Positions 7,918-16,938 are shown, counted from the first letter of the stretch. The stretch: 64,000 bases of DNA from Mycolicibacterium austroafricanum (GCF_902705885.1 NZ_CACSIP010000013.1:1-64000); one strand, 5' to 3'. Made by a program: numbers and translations. The notes: generated by a model from the letters alone, not told the origin.

Positions 7918-8795
7918 TGCGATCCATCTGGAAGGGTTCGATCGCCTTCGGGCTGGTTAACGTGCCGGTGAAGGTGTACACCGCCACCGAGGACCACGAC
8001 ATCAAGTTCCACCAGGTCCACGCCAAGGACAACGGCCGCATCCGCTACAAGCGGGTCTGCGAGGTGTGCGGTGAGGTGGTCGAGTACCGCGACATCGCCC
8101 GCGCCTACGACTCGGACGATGGTCAGACTGTGATCATCACCGACGACGACATCTCCACGCTGCCCGAGGAACGCAGTCGTGAGATCGAGGTACTCGAGTT
8201 CGTGCCTGCCGGCGATCTCGATCCGATGATGTATGACCGCAGCTACTTTCTGGAGCCCGACGGTAAATCGTCGAAGTCCTATGTGCTGCTTGCGAAGACG
8301 CTGATGGAGACCGATCGGGTCGCCATCGTGAACTTCGCGCTTCGCAACAAGACCCGGCTGGCGGCCCTGCGGGTCAAGGACTTCAGCAAGCGCGACGTGA
8401 TGATGATCCACACGCTGTTATGGCCTGACGAGATCCGTGATCCCGACTTCCCGGTGCTGGACAAGGAAGTCGAAGTCAAGCCGGCCGAACTGAAAATGGC
8501 CAGCCAGGTCGTCGACTCGATGACCGACGACTTCAACCCCGACCGGTACCACGACGACTACCAGGAACATCTACGCGAACTGGTCCAGGCGAAGCTCGAA
8601 GGTGGCGAGGCGTTCACCACCGAGGAGGAGCCCCAGGAACTCGACGAGACCGAAGACGTCTCCGACCTGCTCGCCAAACTCGAGGCCAGCGTGAAGGCAC
8701 GCAACCAGCAGGGTGACACGAAGGCCCCAGCCAAGAAGGCGGCGAAAAAGGCCGCGGCAAAGAAAACTCCGGCGAAGAAGGCCGCCAAGAAGTAG
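7917..8795 (+). CDS. ku: Non-homologous end-joining protein Ku
   Basis: The protein has 292 residues. The N-terminal MRSIWKGSIAFGLVNVPVKVYTATE block and the GRIRYKRVCEVCGE segment are diagnostic of bacterial Ku, a homodimeric ring that binds DNA ends and recruits LigD. The last 25 or so residues are a low-complexity lysine/alanine tail (repeated AKKA and KTPAKKA units), longer than the M. tuberculosis Ku end and like the extended tails of fast-growing mycobacteria, which bind DNA. The ATG overlaps the upstream kinase stop by one base (TGATG). Confidence 0.97.
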   Translation: MRSIWKGSIAFGLVNVPVKVYTATEDHDIKFHQVHAKDNGRIRYKRVCEVCGEVVEYRDIARAYDSDDGQTVIITDDDISTLPEERSREIEVLEFVPAGDLDPMMYDRSYFLEPDGKSSKSYVLLAKTLMETDRVAIVNFALRNKTRLAALRVKDFSKRDVMMIHTLLWPDEIRDPDFPVLDKEVEVKPAELKMASQVVDSMTDDFNPDRYHDDYQEHLRELVQAKLEGGEAFTTEEEPQELDETEDVSDLLAKLEASVKARNQQGDTKAPAKKAAKKAAAKKTPAKKAAKK

Positions 8796-8848
8796 GCGCA
8801 GCTGCCGACTTCTGCGTAATGGTTGCCGGGCCGGGCATCTGACGACCT

Positions 8849-9703
8849 TCATGCAGATCTCGGCATCGTCCAGCCCCGCCGAGCCAGCGCTGATCGCACG
8901 CGGTGCAGGATGAAGGACCGGCTGTGTTCCGCCACCACCTTGATATCGATCCAGCCCTGGCTTTCGATGAACTCCGATCGGCCGATATCGCGGACGTACC
9001 GCCGCCGCTGGGCGCTGTGATGGGCTCCCTCGTAGTCCAGCCCGACCTTCGGTTCTTCGTAGCCGAGGTCGAGGAAAGCCTCGTTGCAGCCATCACTGAC
9101 CCGCACCTGCGTCGACGGAACGGGAAGACCGTCGTCGATGAGCATGAGCCGCAGCCGGGTCTCCCGCGGCGACTGCGCACCGGCATCCATCAGCGCCAGC
9201 GCCGCCCGCGCCCGTCGCACACCACGTGCTCCGCGATACCGGTTAGCGATCTCCAGCGCCTCGGCGGCGGTGACGCCGGTAGCGCCCGCCAGCGAGTCCA
9301 GGTGGGCGACGGCGAGGTCGCGCGGAAGATGGCGCGCGAGATCGAGTGCGGTGCGCGCCGGAGTGGTCACCGCCATATCGCCGATCACCGTGTATTCGTC
9401 TTCGGCGATTCGCTCTTCGCGCACGATGACGCCGGATCGCGGCCTGGTGTGTTCGGCGATGAGCTCGACCGGCGTGTCGACGTCGACCCACTTCGCTCCG
9501 AGTACTGCAGCGGCCACCCTGCCCGCGATGATGCCGCGCCGACCGGACCACAACCAGGCCGCCTGCGCGTTGCCGAGCACACTGGCCGCCGCACCGTTGG
9601 GAACGTAAACCCCGGGCTGCACCGCCCGGTAGTTCCAGCGCAGCTGGCCGCGTGTCAGCCTGCCGTCGGCGACGGCCTCGGCGCCCAGGAACGGATACCG
9701 CAT
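8849..9703 (-). CDS. DUF559-type protein with AbiEi-like N-terminus
   Basis: The protein has 284 residues. The N-terminal part (LTRGQLRWNYRAVQPGVYVP) looks like the winged-helix/AbiEi-like module found in many actinobacterial proteins. The C-terminal 110 residues contain LGYEEPKVGLDYEGAHHS and FIESQGWIDIKVVAE, matching the Vsr/DUF559 restriction-endonuclease-like fold. Such solitary proteins are abundant in mycobacteria and have no proven function. The ATG at 9703 puts MRYPFLGAEAVADGRLT at the start; the in-frame start at 9796 would reach across the divergent promoter region. No partner antitoxin gene is adjacent. Confidence 0.75.
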   Translation of the reverse strand: MRYPFLGAEAVADGRLTRGQLRWNYRAVQPGVYVPNGAAASVLGNAQAAWLWSGRRGIIAGRVAAAVLGAKWVDVDTPVELIAEHTRPRSGVIVREERIAEDEYTVIGDMAVTTPARTALDLARHLPRDLAVAHLDSLAGATGVTAAEALEIANRYRGARGVRRARAALALMDAGAQSPRETRLRLMLIDDGLPVPSTQVRVSDGCNEAFLDLGYEEPKVGLDYEGAHHSAQRRRYVRDIGRSEFIESQGWIDIKVVAEHSRSFILHRVRSALARRGWTMPRSA

Positions 9704-9843
9704 GCCGCTGATACTCGGGCGGGCAACCGACAAAACCGGGCGCAGTAGCCCACTTCTGCACCCTGGCTGTGGATAACCCTGCGCCACTGCCATCACGCCG
9801 AAACCGCGACAAACTAGAACAGGTTCTTGTTACGGTGGCCCGC

Positions 9844-10635
9844 GTGATTCTGGACAGATTCCGACTCGACGACCGAGTGGCAGTGGTGACCGGAGCGGGC
9901 AGGGGTCTCGGCGCCGCCATGGCCCTCGCGTTCGCCGAAGCCGGCGCAGACGTGCTGATCGCAGCTCGCACTCAAGCCCAGCTCGAGGAGGTCGCCGAGC
10001 AGATCGGCAACGCCGGGCGCCGTGCTCACATCGTCGTCGCCGACCTGGCCCGCCCAGAAGACACGGCAGCCCTCGCGGCGCAGGCCGTCGAGGCGTTCGG
10101 CAAACTAGACATCGTCGTCAACAACGTCGGCGGCACCATGCCCAACGCACTTCTGGACACCTCGACCAAGGACCTGCGCGACGCCTTCGCGTTCAACGTG
10201 GCGACCGCCCACGCGCTGACCACCGCTGCGGTGCCACTGATGTTGGAGCATTCCGGTGGCGGCAGCGTCATCAACATCACCTCGACGATGGCTCGGGCCG
10301 CCGGGCGCGGTTTTGCCGCCTACGGCACCGCGAAGGCTGCGCTGGCGCACTACACGCGGCTGTCGGCGCTCGACCTCGCACCGCGCATCAGGGTCAACGC
10401 CATCGCACCCGGGTCGATCCTCACCTCGGCACTTGACATCGTGGCCAGCAACGACGACCTGCGTACCCCGATGGAGCAGGCCACCCCGATGCGCCGGCTC
10501 GGCGACCCACTCGACATCGCCGCCGCGGCGGTCTATCTGGCCTCGCCGGCGGGGAGCTATCTGACCGGCAAGACCCTCGAGGTCGACGGCGGCCTCACCT
10601 TCCCCAACCTCGAGTTGCCCATCCCAGACCTGTGA
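9844..10635 (+). CDS. SDR family oxidoreductase (Rv0927c-like)
   Basis: The protein has 263 residues. The TGAGRGLG nucleotide-binding motif is near residue 16, NNVGG near 90, the Ser in [10 protein letters not shown], the YGTAK catalytic pair near 160, and the C-terminal [13 protein letters not shown] at 9844 was chosen over the in-frame ATG at 9769 because the SDR core begins immediately after it and the longer form adds 25 residues without SDR character. It stands 10 bp before the DapB-like gene, the same pairing as Rv0927c/Rv0926c of M. tuberculosis, but the substrate is unknown. Confidence 0.85.
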   Translation: MILDRFRLDDRVAVVTGAGRGLGAAMALAFAEAGADVLIAARTQAQLEEVAEQIGNAGRRAHIVVADLARPEDTAALAAQAVEAFGKLDIVVNNVGGTMPNALLDTSTKDLRDAFAFNVATAHALTTAAVPLMLEHSGGGSVINITSTMARAAGRGFAAYGTAKAALAHYTRLSALDLAPRIRVNAIAPGSILTSALDIVASNDDLRTPMEQATPMRRLGDPLDIAAAAVYLASPAGSYLTGKTLEVDGGLTFPNLELPIPDL

Positions 10636-10645
10636 GGACCCAGAC

Positions 10646-11722
10646 ATGGCCATCAAAGTCGCTGCCATCGGCACCGGAAACGTCGGCAGGCACGCGCTGA
10701 CCCAACTGATCACCGACCCGCGATTCGAGCTCACCGCGGTCTGGGTGTCCTCGGAGGCCAAAGCCGGCAAGGATGCGGCCGAACTTGCGGGACTGCAGGA
10801 TTCGACGGGCGTGCTCGCCACCACCGACCTGGACGCGGTGTTGGCGACGAATCCGTCGTGTGCGGTCTACACCGCGATGGCCGACAACCGGCTGACCGAG
10901 GCGCTCGAGGACTACCGGCGCATCCTGGCAGCCGGTGTCAACGTCGTCGGCAGCGCCGCGGTCTTCCTGCAGTACCCGTGGCAGGTGCTCCCCGACGAGA
11001 TGGTCACACCCATCGAGGACGCGGCCAAGGCCGGAAACGCGAGCATCTTCGTGAACGGCATCGATCCGGGCTTCGCCAACGACCTGCTGCCGATGGCGCT
11101 GGCCGGCACGTGCCAGAGCGTCCAGCAGATCCGCTGCATGGAGATCATCAACTACGACACCTACGACAGCGCGACGGTGATGTTCGACGTCATGGGCTTC
11201 GGCGGCAGCCTCGACGACACCCCGATGCTGCTGCAGCCCGGCGTGCTGAGCCTGGCGTGGGGTTCGGTGGTACGACAGTTGGCGGCCGGCCTGGGCATCG
11301 AACTCGACGAGGTGACCGAGACCCACGTCCGGGTCCCCGCACCGGAGGACTTCGACATCGCCGCCGGCCGGATCGCCAAGGGCACCACCGCCGCAATGCG
11401 GTTCGAGGTGCGCGGCATGAAAGACGGCGAGGTCGCGGTCGTCCTCGAACACGTGACCCGGCTGCGCGACGACCTGTGTCCGGACTGGCCACAGCCCGCC
11501 CAACAGGGCGGCTCCTATCGGATCGAGATCACCGGCGAACCCTCCTACGCTCTCGACCTGTGCCTGAACAGCCCGAACGGTGACCACAACCACGCCGGTC
11601 TGGTGGCCACGGCGGCGCGTGTGGTCAACGCCATCCCTGCCGTGTTGAGCGCTCCGGCGGGAATCGTCACCGCGCTCGACTTGCCTCCCATAACTGGCAA
11701 GGGGCTGTACGCTAAGCGATAA
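10646..11722 (+). CDS. DapB-like NAD(P)-dependent dehydrogenase (Rv0926c-like)
   Basis: The protein has 358 residues, the same length as Rv0926c. An N-terminal Rossmann domain (AAIGTGNVGRHALTQLI) is followed by a conserved domain with NGIDPGFANDLLPMAL and the EIINYDTYDS segment. The family resembles dihydrodipicolinate reductase N-domains and 2,4-diaminopentanoate dehydrogenase but lacks the lysine-pathway context, so an oxidoreductase of a small carbonyl or amino compound is likely. It is coupled to the SDR upstream. A paralogue of the same family is at 61132-62184 and a broken one at 54178-54424. Confidence 0.8.
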   Translation: MAIKVAAIGTGNVGRHALTQLITDPRFELTAVWVSSEAKAGKDAAELAGLQDSTGVLATTDLDAVLATNPSCAVYTAMADNRLTEALEDYRRILAAGVNVVGSAAVFLQYPWQVLPDEMVTPIEDAAKAGNASIFVNGIDPGFANDLLPMALAGTCQSVQQIRCMEIINYDTYDSATVMFDVMGFGGSLDDTPMLLQPGVLSLAWGSVVRQLAAGLGIELDEVTETHVRVPAPEDFDIAAGRIAKGTTAAMRFEVRGMKDGEVAVVLEHVTRLRDDLCPDWPQPAQQGGSYRIEITGEPSYALDLCLNSPNGDHNHAGLVATAARVVNAIPAVLSAPAGIVTALDLPPITGKGLYAKR

Positions 11723-11747
11723 CCCACGCTGGAAGGATCTGAAGAAC

Positions 11748-11999
11748 ATGAAGTCTCGCCTCAGCACCCTCGCCGCTTTCCTGGTCGCCGGCGGTGCGTC
11801 CGTGGCGATTGCTGCCGCACCAGCCGCACTCGCCCAGCCGAACTGCGTCGAGACCGGCCAGGGTGGCGGCTATCAGGGCGGCTCGACCACCGTGTGCCAG
11901 TCACCCGGCAACGCCCAGATCGATTCGCGGCCAAGCGTTCTCGCGCCCAACGTCGACCAGGGGATGTTCCCGTGGGGCATGGGGATGTTCATCCTCTGA
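11748..11999 (+). CDS. Small secreted Cys-containing protein
   Basis: The protein has 83 residues. A Sec signal peptide (positive start MKSRL, hydrophobic core to about residue 25, AAALAQP-type cleavage) is followed by a short mature chain with two cysteines (PNC and TVC), a Gly-rich stretch and a hydrophobic WGMGMFIL end. It sits 26 bp after the DapB-like gene and has a paralogue directly downstream. Small exported proteins of this kind are frequent in mycobacteria and have no assigned role. Confidence 0.7.
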   Translation: MKSRLSTLAAFLVAGGASVAIAAAPAALAQPNCVETGQGGGYQGGSTTVCQSPGNAQIDSRPSVLAPNVDQGMFPWGMGMFIL

Positions 12000-12034
12000 C
12001 GAGGACGGACAGACACCACAGCGAGTAGCCGGTC

Positions 12035-12256
12035 ATGAGAATACTTGCACTGGCCGCGGCCGGAGCCGCCCTCGCCATCTGCGGCGCGCCCAGCGCTGCC
12101 GCAGCACCCGAATGCACTGACGTCGGGGCGACGATGACGTTCTGTGAGACCAACGGCAGCACGCAACTGACCACCACCCCGCCGCCGTGGAATTACGGCG
12201 GCTGGCAGGGCATCGGGTTCTGGCCGCTCGTCGGCGGCTTCGGCATCGGCGACTGA
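12035..12256 (+). CDS. Small secreted protein, paralogue of the upstream gene
   Basis: The protein has 73 residues. A signal peptide (MRILALAAAGAALAICG to about residue 23, AAAAP cleavage) precedes a mature part with two cysteines spaced as in the upstream protein (PEC and TFC), a Thr/Pro run and a Trp/Gly-rich tail (GGWQGIGFWPLVGGFGIGD). The shared plan (signal, Cys pair about 20 residues apart, aromatic/glycine end) supports tandem duplication. An intramolecular disulfide is likely. Confidence 0.65.
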   Translation: MRILALAAAGAALAICGAPSAAAAPECTDVGATMTFCETNGSTQLTTTPPPWNYGGWQGIGFWPLVGGFGIGD

Positions 12257-12348
12257 CACCGCCGCGCCGTCCGCGGCGCACATTGGCCCATCGCGAAGGT
12301 TTCGTTTACCCTAACTTTTCTGTTCGTCGAACCGGATAGAAGAGGGGT

Positions 12349-13578
12349 GTGGTGACGCGAGACCTCCGTCCACGGACGCGGCCCGGCTTGCTGTTGCTCG
12401 GACCCGCGTTCGTCGCATCGATCGCCTACGTCGACCCCGGCAACGTCGCCGCCAACGTCAGCGCCGGAGCACAGTTCGGCTTCCTGCTCGTCTGGGTGAT
12501 CGTCGTCGCCAACCTGATGGCGGTTCTCGTCCAGTACCTGTCGGCGAAGCTCGGGCTGGTGACCGGCCTCTCGCTGCCGGAAGCCGTCGGGGCGCGGATG
12601 GGGCGACCCAGCCGCCTGGCGTACTGGATGCAGGCCGAATTGGTGGCCATGGCAACAGATCTCGCCGAAGTGGTGGGCGGCGCGATAGCCCTGTATCTGC
12701 TGTTCGACCTGCCGCTGCTGGTCGGCGGCGTGATCACCGGCGCGGTGTCGTTGCTGCTTTTGATGGTGAAGGACCGCCGCGGTCAGCAGACCTTCGAGCG
12801 GGTCATCACCGGCCTGCTGCTCATCATCGCGATCGGCTTCCTGACCAGCCTGGTGGCCGCGCCTCCACCGGTCGACGACGCCGCGGCCGGCCTGATACCG
12901 CGGTTCGACGGCGCGGAGAGCATTCTGCTGGCGGCGGCGATGCTCGGCGCCACCGTGATGCCCCATGCGGTGTATCTGCATTCCGGTCTGGCCCGCGACC
13001 GTCACGGTCATGAGCCGCCCGGCCCGGCCCGGCGGCGACTGCTGCGCGCGACGCGCTGGGATGTCGGCATCGCCATGTTGCTCGCCGGCGCGGTGAACCT
13101 GTCGATGTTGCTGGTCGCCGCCACCAATCTGCAGGGTATCGAGAACACCGATTCCATCGAGGGCGCCCATCAAGCAGTGCAGGACGCGCTCGGATACACC
13201 GTGGCGCTGTTGTTCGCGATCGGCCTGCTGGCCTCCGGCCTCGCGTCCTCGTCGGTGGGCGCCTACGCCGGGGCGATGATCATGCAGGGGTTGCTGCGCC
13301 GCTCGGTGCCGCTGTTGACCCGCCGACTGGTCACGCTGTTGCCGGCCCTGGCGATCCTTGCCGTCGGCGTCGACCCGAGTCGGGCACTGGTGTTGTCGCA
13401 GGTCGTGCTGTCCTTCGGGATACCGTTCGCACTCATCCCGCTGGTACGGCTGACCGCGAACGCGACTTTGATGGGCGGCGACATCAACCATCGCGTCACC
13501 ACAGCTCTGGGCTGGACGGTTGCGGGAGTCATTAGTCTTCTGAACGTGGTCCTGATCTATCTGACGCTGACGGGCTGA
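12349..13578 (+). CDS. mntH: Nramp-family divalent metal (Mn2+) transporter MntH
   Basis: The protein has 409 residues with about 11 membrane segments. The metal-coordinating DPGN of TM1 (IAYVDPGNVAANVSAGAQFG) and the TM6 MPHAVYLHS motif with its metal-binding Met are present, so it should import Mn2+/Fe2+ driven by protons. The start is one of two consecutive GTG codons (12349/12352) behind AGAGGGG. The following gene starts at the base after the stop, as in the Rv0924c/Rv0923c pair. The 92 bp upstream contain no metal-regulator box I can defend. Confidence 0.95.
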   Translation: MVTRDLRPRTRPGLLLLGPAFVASIAYVDPGNVAANVSAGAQFGFLLVWVIVVANLMAVLVQYLSAKLGLVTGLSLPEAVGARMGRPSRLAYWMQAELVAMATDLAEVVGGAIALYLLFDLPLLVGGVITGAVSLLLLMVKDRRGQQTFERVITGLLLIIAIGFLTSLVAAPPPVDDAAAGLIPRFDGAESILLAAAMLGATVMPHAVYLHSGLARDRHGHEPPGPARRRLLRATRWDVGIAMLLAGAVNLSMLLVAATNLQGIENTDSIEGAHQAVQDALGYTVALLFAIGLLASGLASSSVGAYAGAMIMQGLLRRSVPLLTRRLVTLLPALAILAVGVDPSRALVLSQVVLSFGIPFALIPLVRLTANATLMGGDINHRVTTALGWTVAGVISLLNVVLIYLTLTG

Positions 13579-14646
13579 GTGGCAGCCCGGCACATCTACT
13601 TCGCGTACGGGTCCAACCTGTGCGTGCGGCAGATGGCGCAGCGATGCCCCGATGCGACCGATCCGCAGCCTGCGACACTCGCCGACCACGACTGGCTGAT
13701 CAACGAGCGCGGCGTGGCCACCGTCGAACCGTTCACCGGCAGCGAGGTCCACGGCGTCATCTGGCAGGTGTCCGACCGCGACCTGGCCACCCTCGACAGC
13801 GCCGAGGGGGTGCCGCTGCGCTACCGCCGGGACCGGCTCACCGTGGCCACCGGGAACGGCTTCTCGCCGGCCTGGGTCTACATCGACCACCGCGTCGAAC
13901 CGGGGCCGCCCAGGCCCGGGTATCTGGAACGCATTCTCGACGGCGCCCGCCACCACGGTCTACCGCACCGCTGGATCGCGTTTCTGGAACGCTGGGACCC
14001 GGCACGCTGGCCGCAGCGCAGGGACCACTCCGATACCGCTGCGCCACAGACGCTTTCAGAGTTGCTCTCCGACCCGGCGGTCACCGAGGACAGCACGCTG
14101 CGGTCCAGGTTCGGGTTCCTGGCCATCCACGGCGGCGGGCTGGAGCAGATGACCGACGTCATCGCCGAACGCGCCGCCGACGCCGCAGGCGCATCGCTGT
14201 ATGTGGTCCGCCATCCCGATCACTATCCACACCACCTTCCGTCGGCGCTCTACCGCCGCGACGAGTCGCCACGGCTCGCCGAGTTCCTCGACCACGTCGA
14301 CGTGGCGGTGTCGTTGCACGGCTACGGCCGGTTGGGTCGCAGCACCCACCTGCTGGCCGGCGGGCGGCACCGCGAACTGGCCGAGCACCTCGCTCACCAC
14401 GTTGACATCCCGGGCTACCGGGTGATCACCGACCTCGACGCGATCCCGCGGGAACTCCGGGGACTGCACCCCGACAACCCGGTCAACCGGATCCGCGGCG
14501 GTGGCGCCCAGCTGGAATTGCCGGCCCGGGTACGCGGCATCAGCCCCCGCAGCGCCATGCCCGGCGACGACGGTCTGTCGCCGGCCACTTCGGCGTTGGT
14601 GCAGGGACTGGCGCAGGGTGCCCGATCCTGGAAACCCCGTTTGTGA
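13579..14646 (+). CDS. Gamma-glutamylcyclotransferase fused to poly-gamma-glutamate hydrolase (Rv0923c-like)
   Basis: The protein has 355 residues in two parts. The N-terminal 130 or so carry the cyclotransferase signature FAYGSNL near residue 8 and the GVIWQVSDRDLATLD(S)AEG strand. The C-terminal half (about 160-350) carries the poly-gamma-glutamate hydrolase/DUF867 features: IHGGGLEQMTD, a zinc-site-like HPDHY/HHL cluster and SLHGYGR. Together they could release and cyclise gamma-linked glutamate, for example from polyglutamylated cofactors such as F420 or folates, or from gamma-glutamyl peptides; that is inference. GTG starts immediately after the mntH stop. Confidence 0.8.
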   Translation: MAARHIYFAYGSNLCVRQMAQRCPDATDPQPATLADHDWLINERGVATVEPFTGSEVHGVIWQVSDRDLATLDSAEGVPLRYRRDRLTVATGNGFSPAWVYIDHRVEPGPPRPGYLERILDGARHHGLPHRWIAFLERWDPARWPQRRDHSDTAAPQTLSELLSDPAVTEDSTLRSRFGFLAIHGGGLEQMTDVIAERAADAAGASLYVVRHPDHYPHHLPSALYRRDESPRLAEFLDHVDVAVSLHGYGRLGRSTHLLAGGRHRELAEHLAHHVDIPGYRVITDLDAIPRELRGLHPDNPVNRIRGGGAQLELPARVRGISPRSAMPGDDGLSPATSALVQGLAQGARSWKPRL

Positions 14647-14683
14647 CGTTAGCTACGCTGCACCTGATCGGCCCGCACCACAC

Positions 14684-14710
14684 CCATCCGTCGGTCACGC
14701 CGCTCCGAAT
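14684..14710 (+). promoter_or_regulatory. SigK-type promoter
   Basis: CCATCC at 14684-14689 and CCGAAT at 14705-14710, 15 bp apart and followed by AGG. This matches the -35/-10 pair described for SigK-dependent promoters in M. tuberculosis (mpt70/mpt83 and the sigK locus). It lies just ahead of the DUF1365-sigK-rskA operon, so SigK probably drives its own operon. The predicted transcript start is close to the GTG (14719)/ATG (14728) start codons, so the leader is very short or absent. Confidence 0.75.
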
Positions 14711-14718
14711 AGGCGTAT

Positions 14719-15504
14719 GTGGAACCCATGTACGCAGGAAAGCAGTCGATCCCCGTCATCGACGCCGGCGCGGTGAGTGCCGCGCTGTACCGCACCCGCA
14801 TCACCCACCTGCGTCGGGCACCGGTGCACCATTACTTCGAGCACCGCAGCTACAGCTGGTTCGTCGACCTCGACGCTTTGCCCCGGCTGCCGCGCTGGCT
14901 GCGTCCGTTCGCCACCTTCGATGCTCGCGACCATCTGCGGGGCGCTGAGGACGACACGCTCCGGGATCGCGTGGACGCGTTCCTGGCCGACAAGGACATC
15001 GACCTCGGCGGGGGGCGGGTGACCGCGCTGATGCAGCCCCGGGTGCTCGGCTACGTGTTCAATCCGCTGAGCCTGTACTGGTGCCACGACACACGCGGGG
15101 TGCTGCGCTACGTCATCGCCGAAGTGCAGAACACGTCGGGCGGACGCCACGCCTACCTGCTGCCCCCGTCCGACGACCGGCCGGCGATGGTGTGCAAGAA
15201 GCTCTATGCCTCGCCGTTCACCGGTATGGACGGCCACTACCTGGTCAGGGCGCCACAGCCGGATGACCAGCTCAACATCCGGATCTCGCTGCACCGTGAC
15301 GACCACCCCGCCTTTGTGGCGACGCTGCGCGGCACCAGGAAGCCGGCGGGCGTCGCCCAGATCCTGGCCATGCAGGTCGTCGCTCCGCTGGCCCCGCTGA
15401 TGAACGCTCTGAGCATGCGGGTGCAGGGGATCCTGCTGTGGCTGCGACGGGTACCGGTGGTACCGAAGCCGAGCGTGGAGCGGGAAAAGGTGGACCAGCT
15501 GTGA
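14719..15504 (+). CDS. DUF1365 family protein (Rv0448c-like)
   Basis: The protein has 261 residues. The DUF1365 hallmarks RAPVHHYFEHRSYSWFVDLD, RVTALMQPRVLGYVFNPLSL and YWCHD are all present. In M. tuberculosis the family member sits in the sigK locus beside an FAD amine oxidase and a cyclopropane-synthase-like gene; in other bacteria it accompanies fatty-acid-modifying enzymes. Here those partners are missing and sigK follows directly. Either GTG 14719 or ATG 14728 starts it; the latter leaves about ten bases after the SigK -10 element. Confidence 0.85.
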   Translation: MEPMYAGKQSIPVIDAGAVSAALYRTRITHLRRAPVHHYFEHRSYSWFVDLDALPRLPRWLRPFATFDARDHLRGAEDDTLRDRVDAFLADKDIDLGGGRVTALMQPRVLGYVFNPLSLYWCHDTRGVLRYVIAEVQNTSGGRHAYLLPPSDDRPAMVCKKLYASPFTGMDGHYLVRAPQPDDQLNIRISLHRDDHPAFVATLRGTRKPAGVAQILAMQVVAPLAPLMNALSMRVQGILLWLRRVPVVPKPSVEREKVDQL

Positions 15505-15601
15505 GGATTCCGCGCAGGCCGATGACCACCTGTCGGGCGTTCGGTGAATATCGTTCGCGGACTTCATTTTTCATAGCGACACCACCGAAGCACCGATTAA
15601 C

Positions 15602-16183
15602 GTGACTATGAATGCGCTGGTAGCTAGGCTACCGCTCGTGACCGCCGAACTCGACGCACTGTTGCGCCAGGTGGCCCGGCAGGACGTGGACGCGTTCGCC
15701 GCCTTCTACGATTTGACCCGCTCGCGGGTGTTCGGCCTGGTCACGAGGGTGCTGCGGGACCCTGGCTACAGCGAGGAGACCACCCAGGACGTCTACCTGC
15801 AGGTGTGGCGCACCGCCGAGAGTTATGACCCGTCGGCCGGATCTCCGCTGGCCTGGCTGATGACGCTGGCCCACCGTCGCGCGGTCGACCGGGTGCGCTC
15901 CGAGCAGGCAGCCAGCACGCGGGAGTCCCGCTACGGCGCCGCGAACGTGGAGCCGGTCTCAGACCACGTCGCCGAGACCGTCATCCGCGGCGACGAGCAT
16001 CGTCAGGTGACCGAGTGCCTGGGGGCGCTGACCGACCACCAGCGCGAATGCATCCAACTCGCCTACTACGACGGGCTGACCTACGCCCAGGTCTCCGAGC
16101 GGCTGTCGGCGAACCTGGCCACCATCAAGTCGCGGATGCGTGACGCCATCCGCGGCCTACGCAGATGTCTGGGGGTCGCATGA
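15602..16183 (+). CDS. sigK: ECF RNA polymerase sigma factor SigK
   Basis: The protein has 193 residues. Region 2 ([39 protein letters not shown]) and region 4 ([20 protein letters not shown], then [14 protein letters not shown]) match M. tuberculosis SigK nearly residue for residue, including the SRYGAANV linker with the paired-Cys segment replaced by Arg/Ala. It starts at GTG 15602 or ATG 15608. Its activity should be held by RskA, whose gene overlaps it by 4 bp, and the operon has a SigK-type promoter upstream. Confidence 0.95.
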   Translation: MTMNALVARLPLVTAELDALLRQVARQDVDAFAAFYDLTRSRVFGLVTRVLRDPGYSEETTQDVYLQVWRTAESYDPSAGSPLAWLMTLAHRRAVDRVRSEQAASTRESRYGAANVEPVSDHVAETVIRGDEHRQVTECLGALTDHQRECIQLAYYDGLTYAQVSERLSANLATIKSRMRDAIRGLRRCLGVA

Positions 16184-16938
16184 CCTATCCGCCTGGTCCG
16201 TCTGGCCCTCCCGGGTCCACCGGCCCCCTCGACATGGACCTGCTGTCCTTGGCGACGCCCTACGCGTTGCACGCGCTGACCGACGCCGAGATCGCCGAGA
16301 TCGACAGGCGCCTCGCCGAGGCGCCTCCCGACGTGGCGGAGGCGTTCGTCTCCGAGGTGCGGGCCGCGCGGGAGACGATGGCGGTGATCGCGGCGGCCAC
16401 CGCCATCGAACCTCCCACGCATCTGCGCGACCGATTGCTCGAGCAGATCTCCGACGGTCGCATCCAGCAGATCAGGCCCGCCGAGCGCCGGACCAGCCGC
16501 TGGGCCAAGCCGGTGCTGGCTGCAGCGGCGACCGTGGTGGTGGGTCTCGGCGCGCTCGGTGTCGGGCTCGCGATGCGACCGACCCCGGCACCGTCGACCG
16601 CCGATCAGGTGTTCGCCGCACCCGATGTGCGCACCATCTCCGGCGAGATCCCCGGCGGTGGGGTCGCCACGGTGGTGTTCTCCCGTGAGCGGGACTCCGG
16701 CGTGCTGGTGATGAACAACGTGCCGCCGCCGCAACCGGGCACCGTCTACCAGATGTGGCTGGTCGACGCCGAGGGGCCGCACTCGGCCGGGACCATGGAC
16801 GCCGAAGCCGTCGCACCGTCGACCACTGCGGTGCTCCCCGATCTGGGTTCGTCGCGGGCGCTGGCGTTCACCGTCGAACCTCCCGGAGGTTCGACACAAC
16901 CCACCGGCCCGGTGTTCGCCGAACTGCCGCTCACCTAG
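16180..16938 (+). CDS. rskA: Anti-sigma-K factor RskA
   Basis: The protein has 252 residues from the ATG overlapping the sigK stop (ATGA). An N-terminal cytoplasmic sigma-binding domain ([20 protein letters not shown], to about 95) is followed by one transmembrane helix (about 108-130) and an extracytoplasmic domain ending in [20 protein letters not shown], which is typical of RskA. In M. tuberculosis RskA is removed by regulated proteolysis (Rip1), releasing SigK. The 3' end overlaps the convergent ligase gene by 4 bp. Confidence 0.93.
   Translation: MTYPPGPSGPPGSTGPLDMDLLSLATPYALHALTDAEIAEIDRRLAEAPPDVAEAFVSEVRAARETMAVIAAATAIEPPTHLRDRLLEQISDGRIQQIRPAERRTSRWAKPVLAAAATVVVGLGALGVGLAMRPTPAPSTADQVFAAPDVRTISGEIPGGGVATVVFSRERDSGVLVMNNVPPPQPGTVYQMWLVDAEGPHSAGTMDAEAVAPSTTAVLPDLGSSRALAFTVEPPGGSTQPTGPVFAELPLT

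Noticed and set aside
12290-12348. Possible MntR or IdeR box before mntH (TTTACCCTAACTTTT)
   Set aside because: It contains only a half-site-like TAACT stretch and no convincing inverted repeat; I could not match a known consensus.
12193-13956. A 587-codon minus-strand frame opposite mntH
   Set aside because: The translation is a His/Gln/Arg-rich shadow; mntH on the plus strand has DPGN and MPHAVY motifs and correct spacing to its neighbours.
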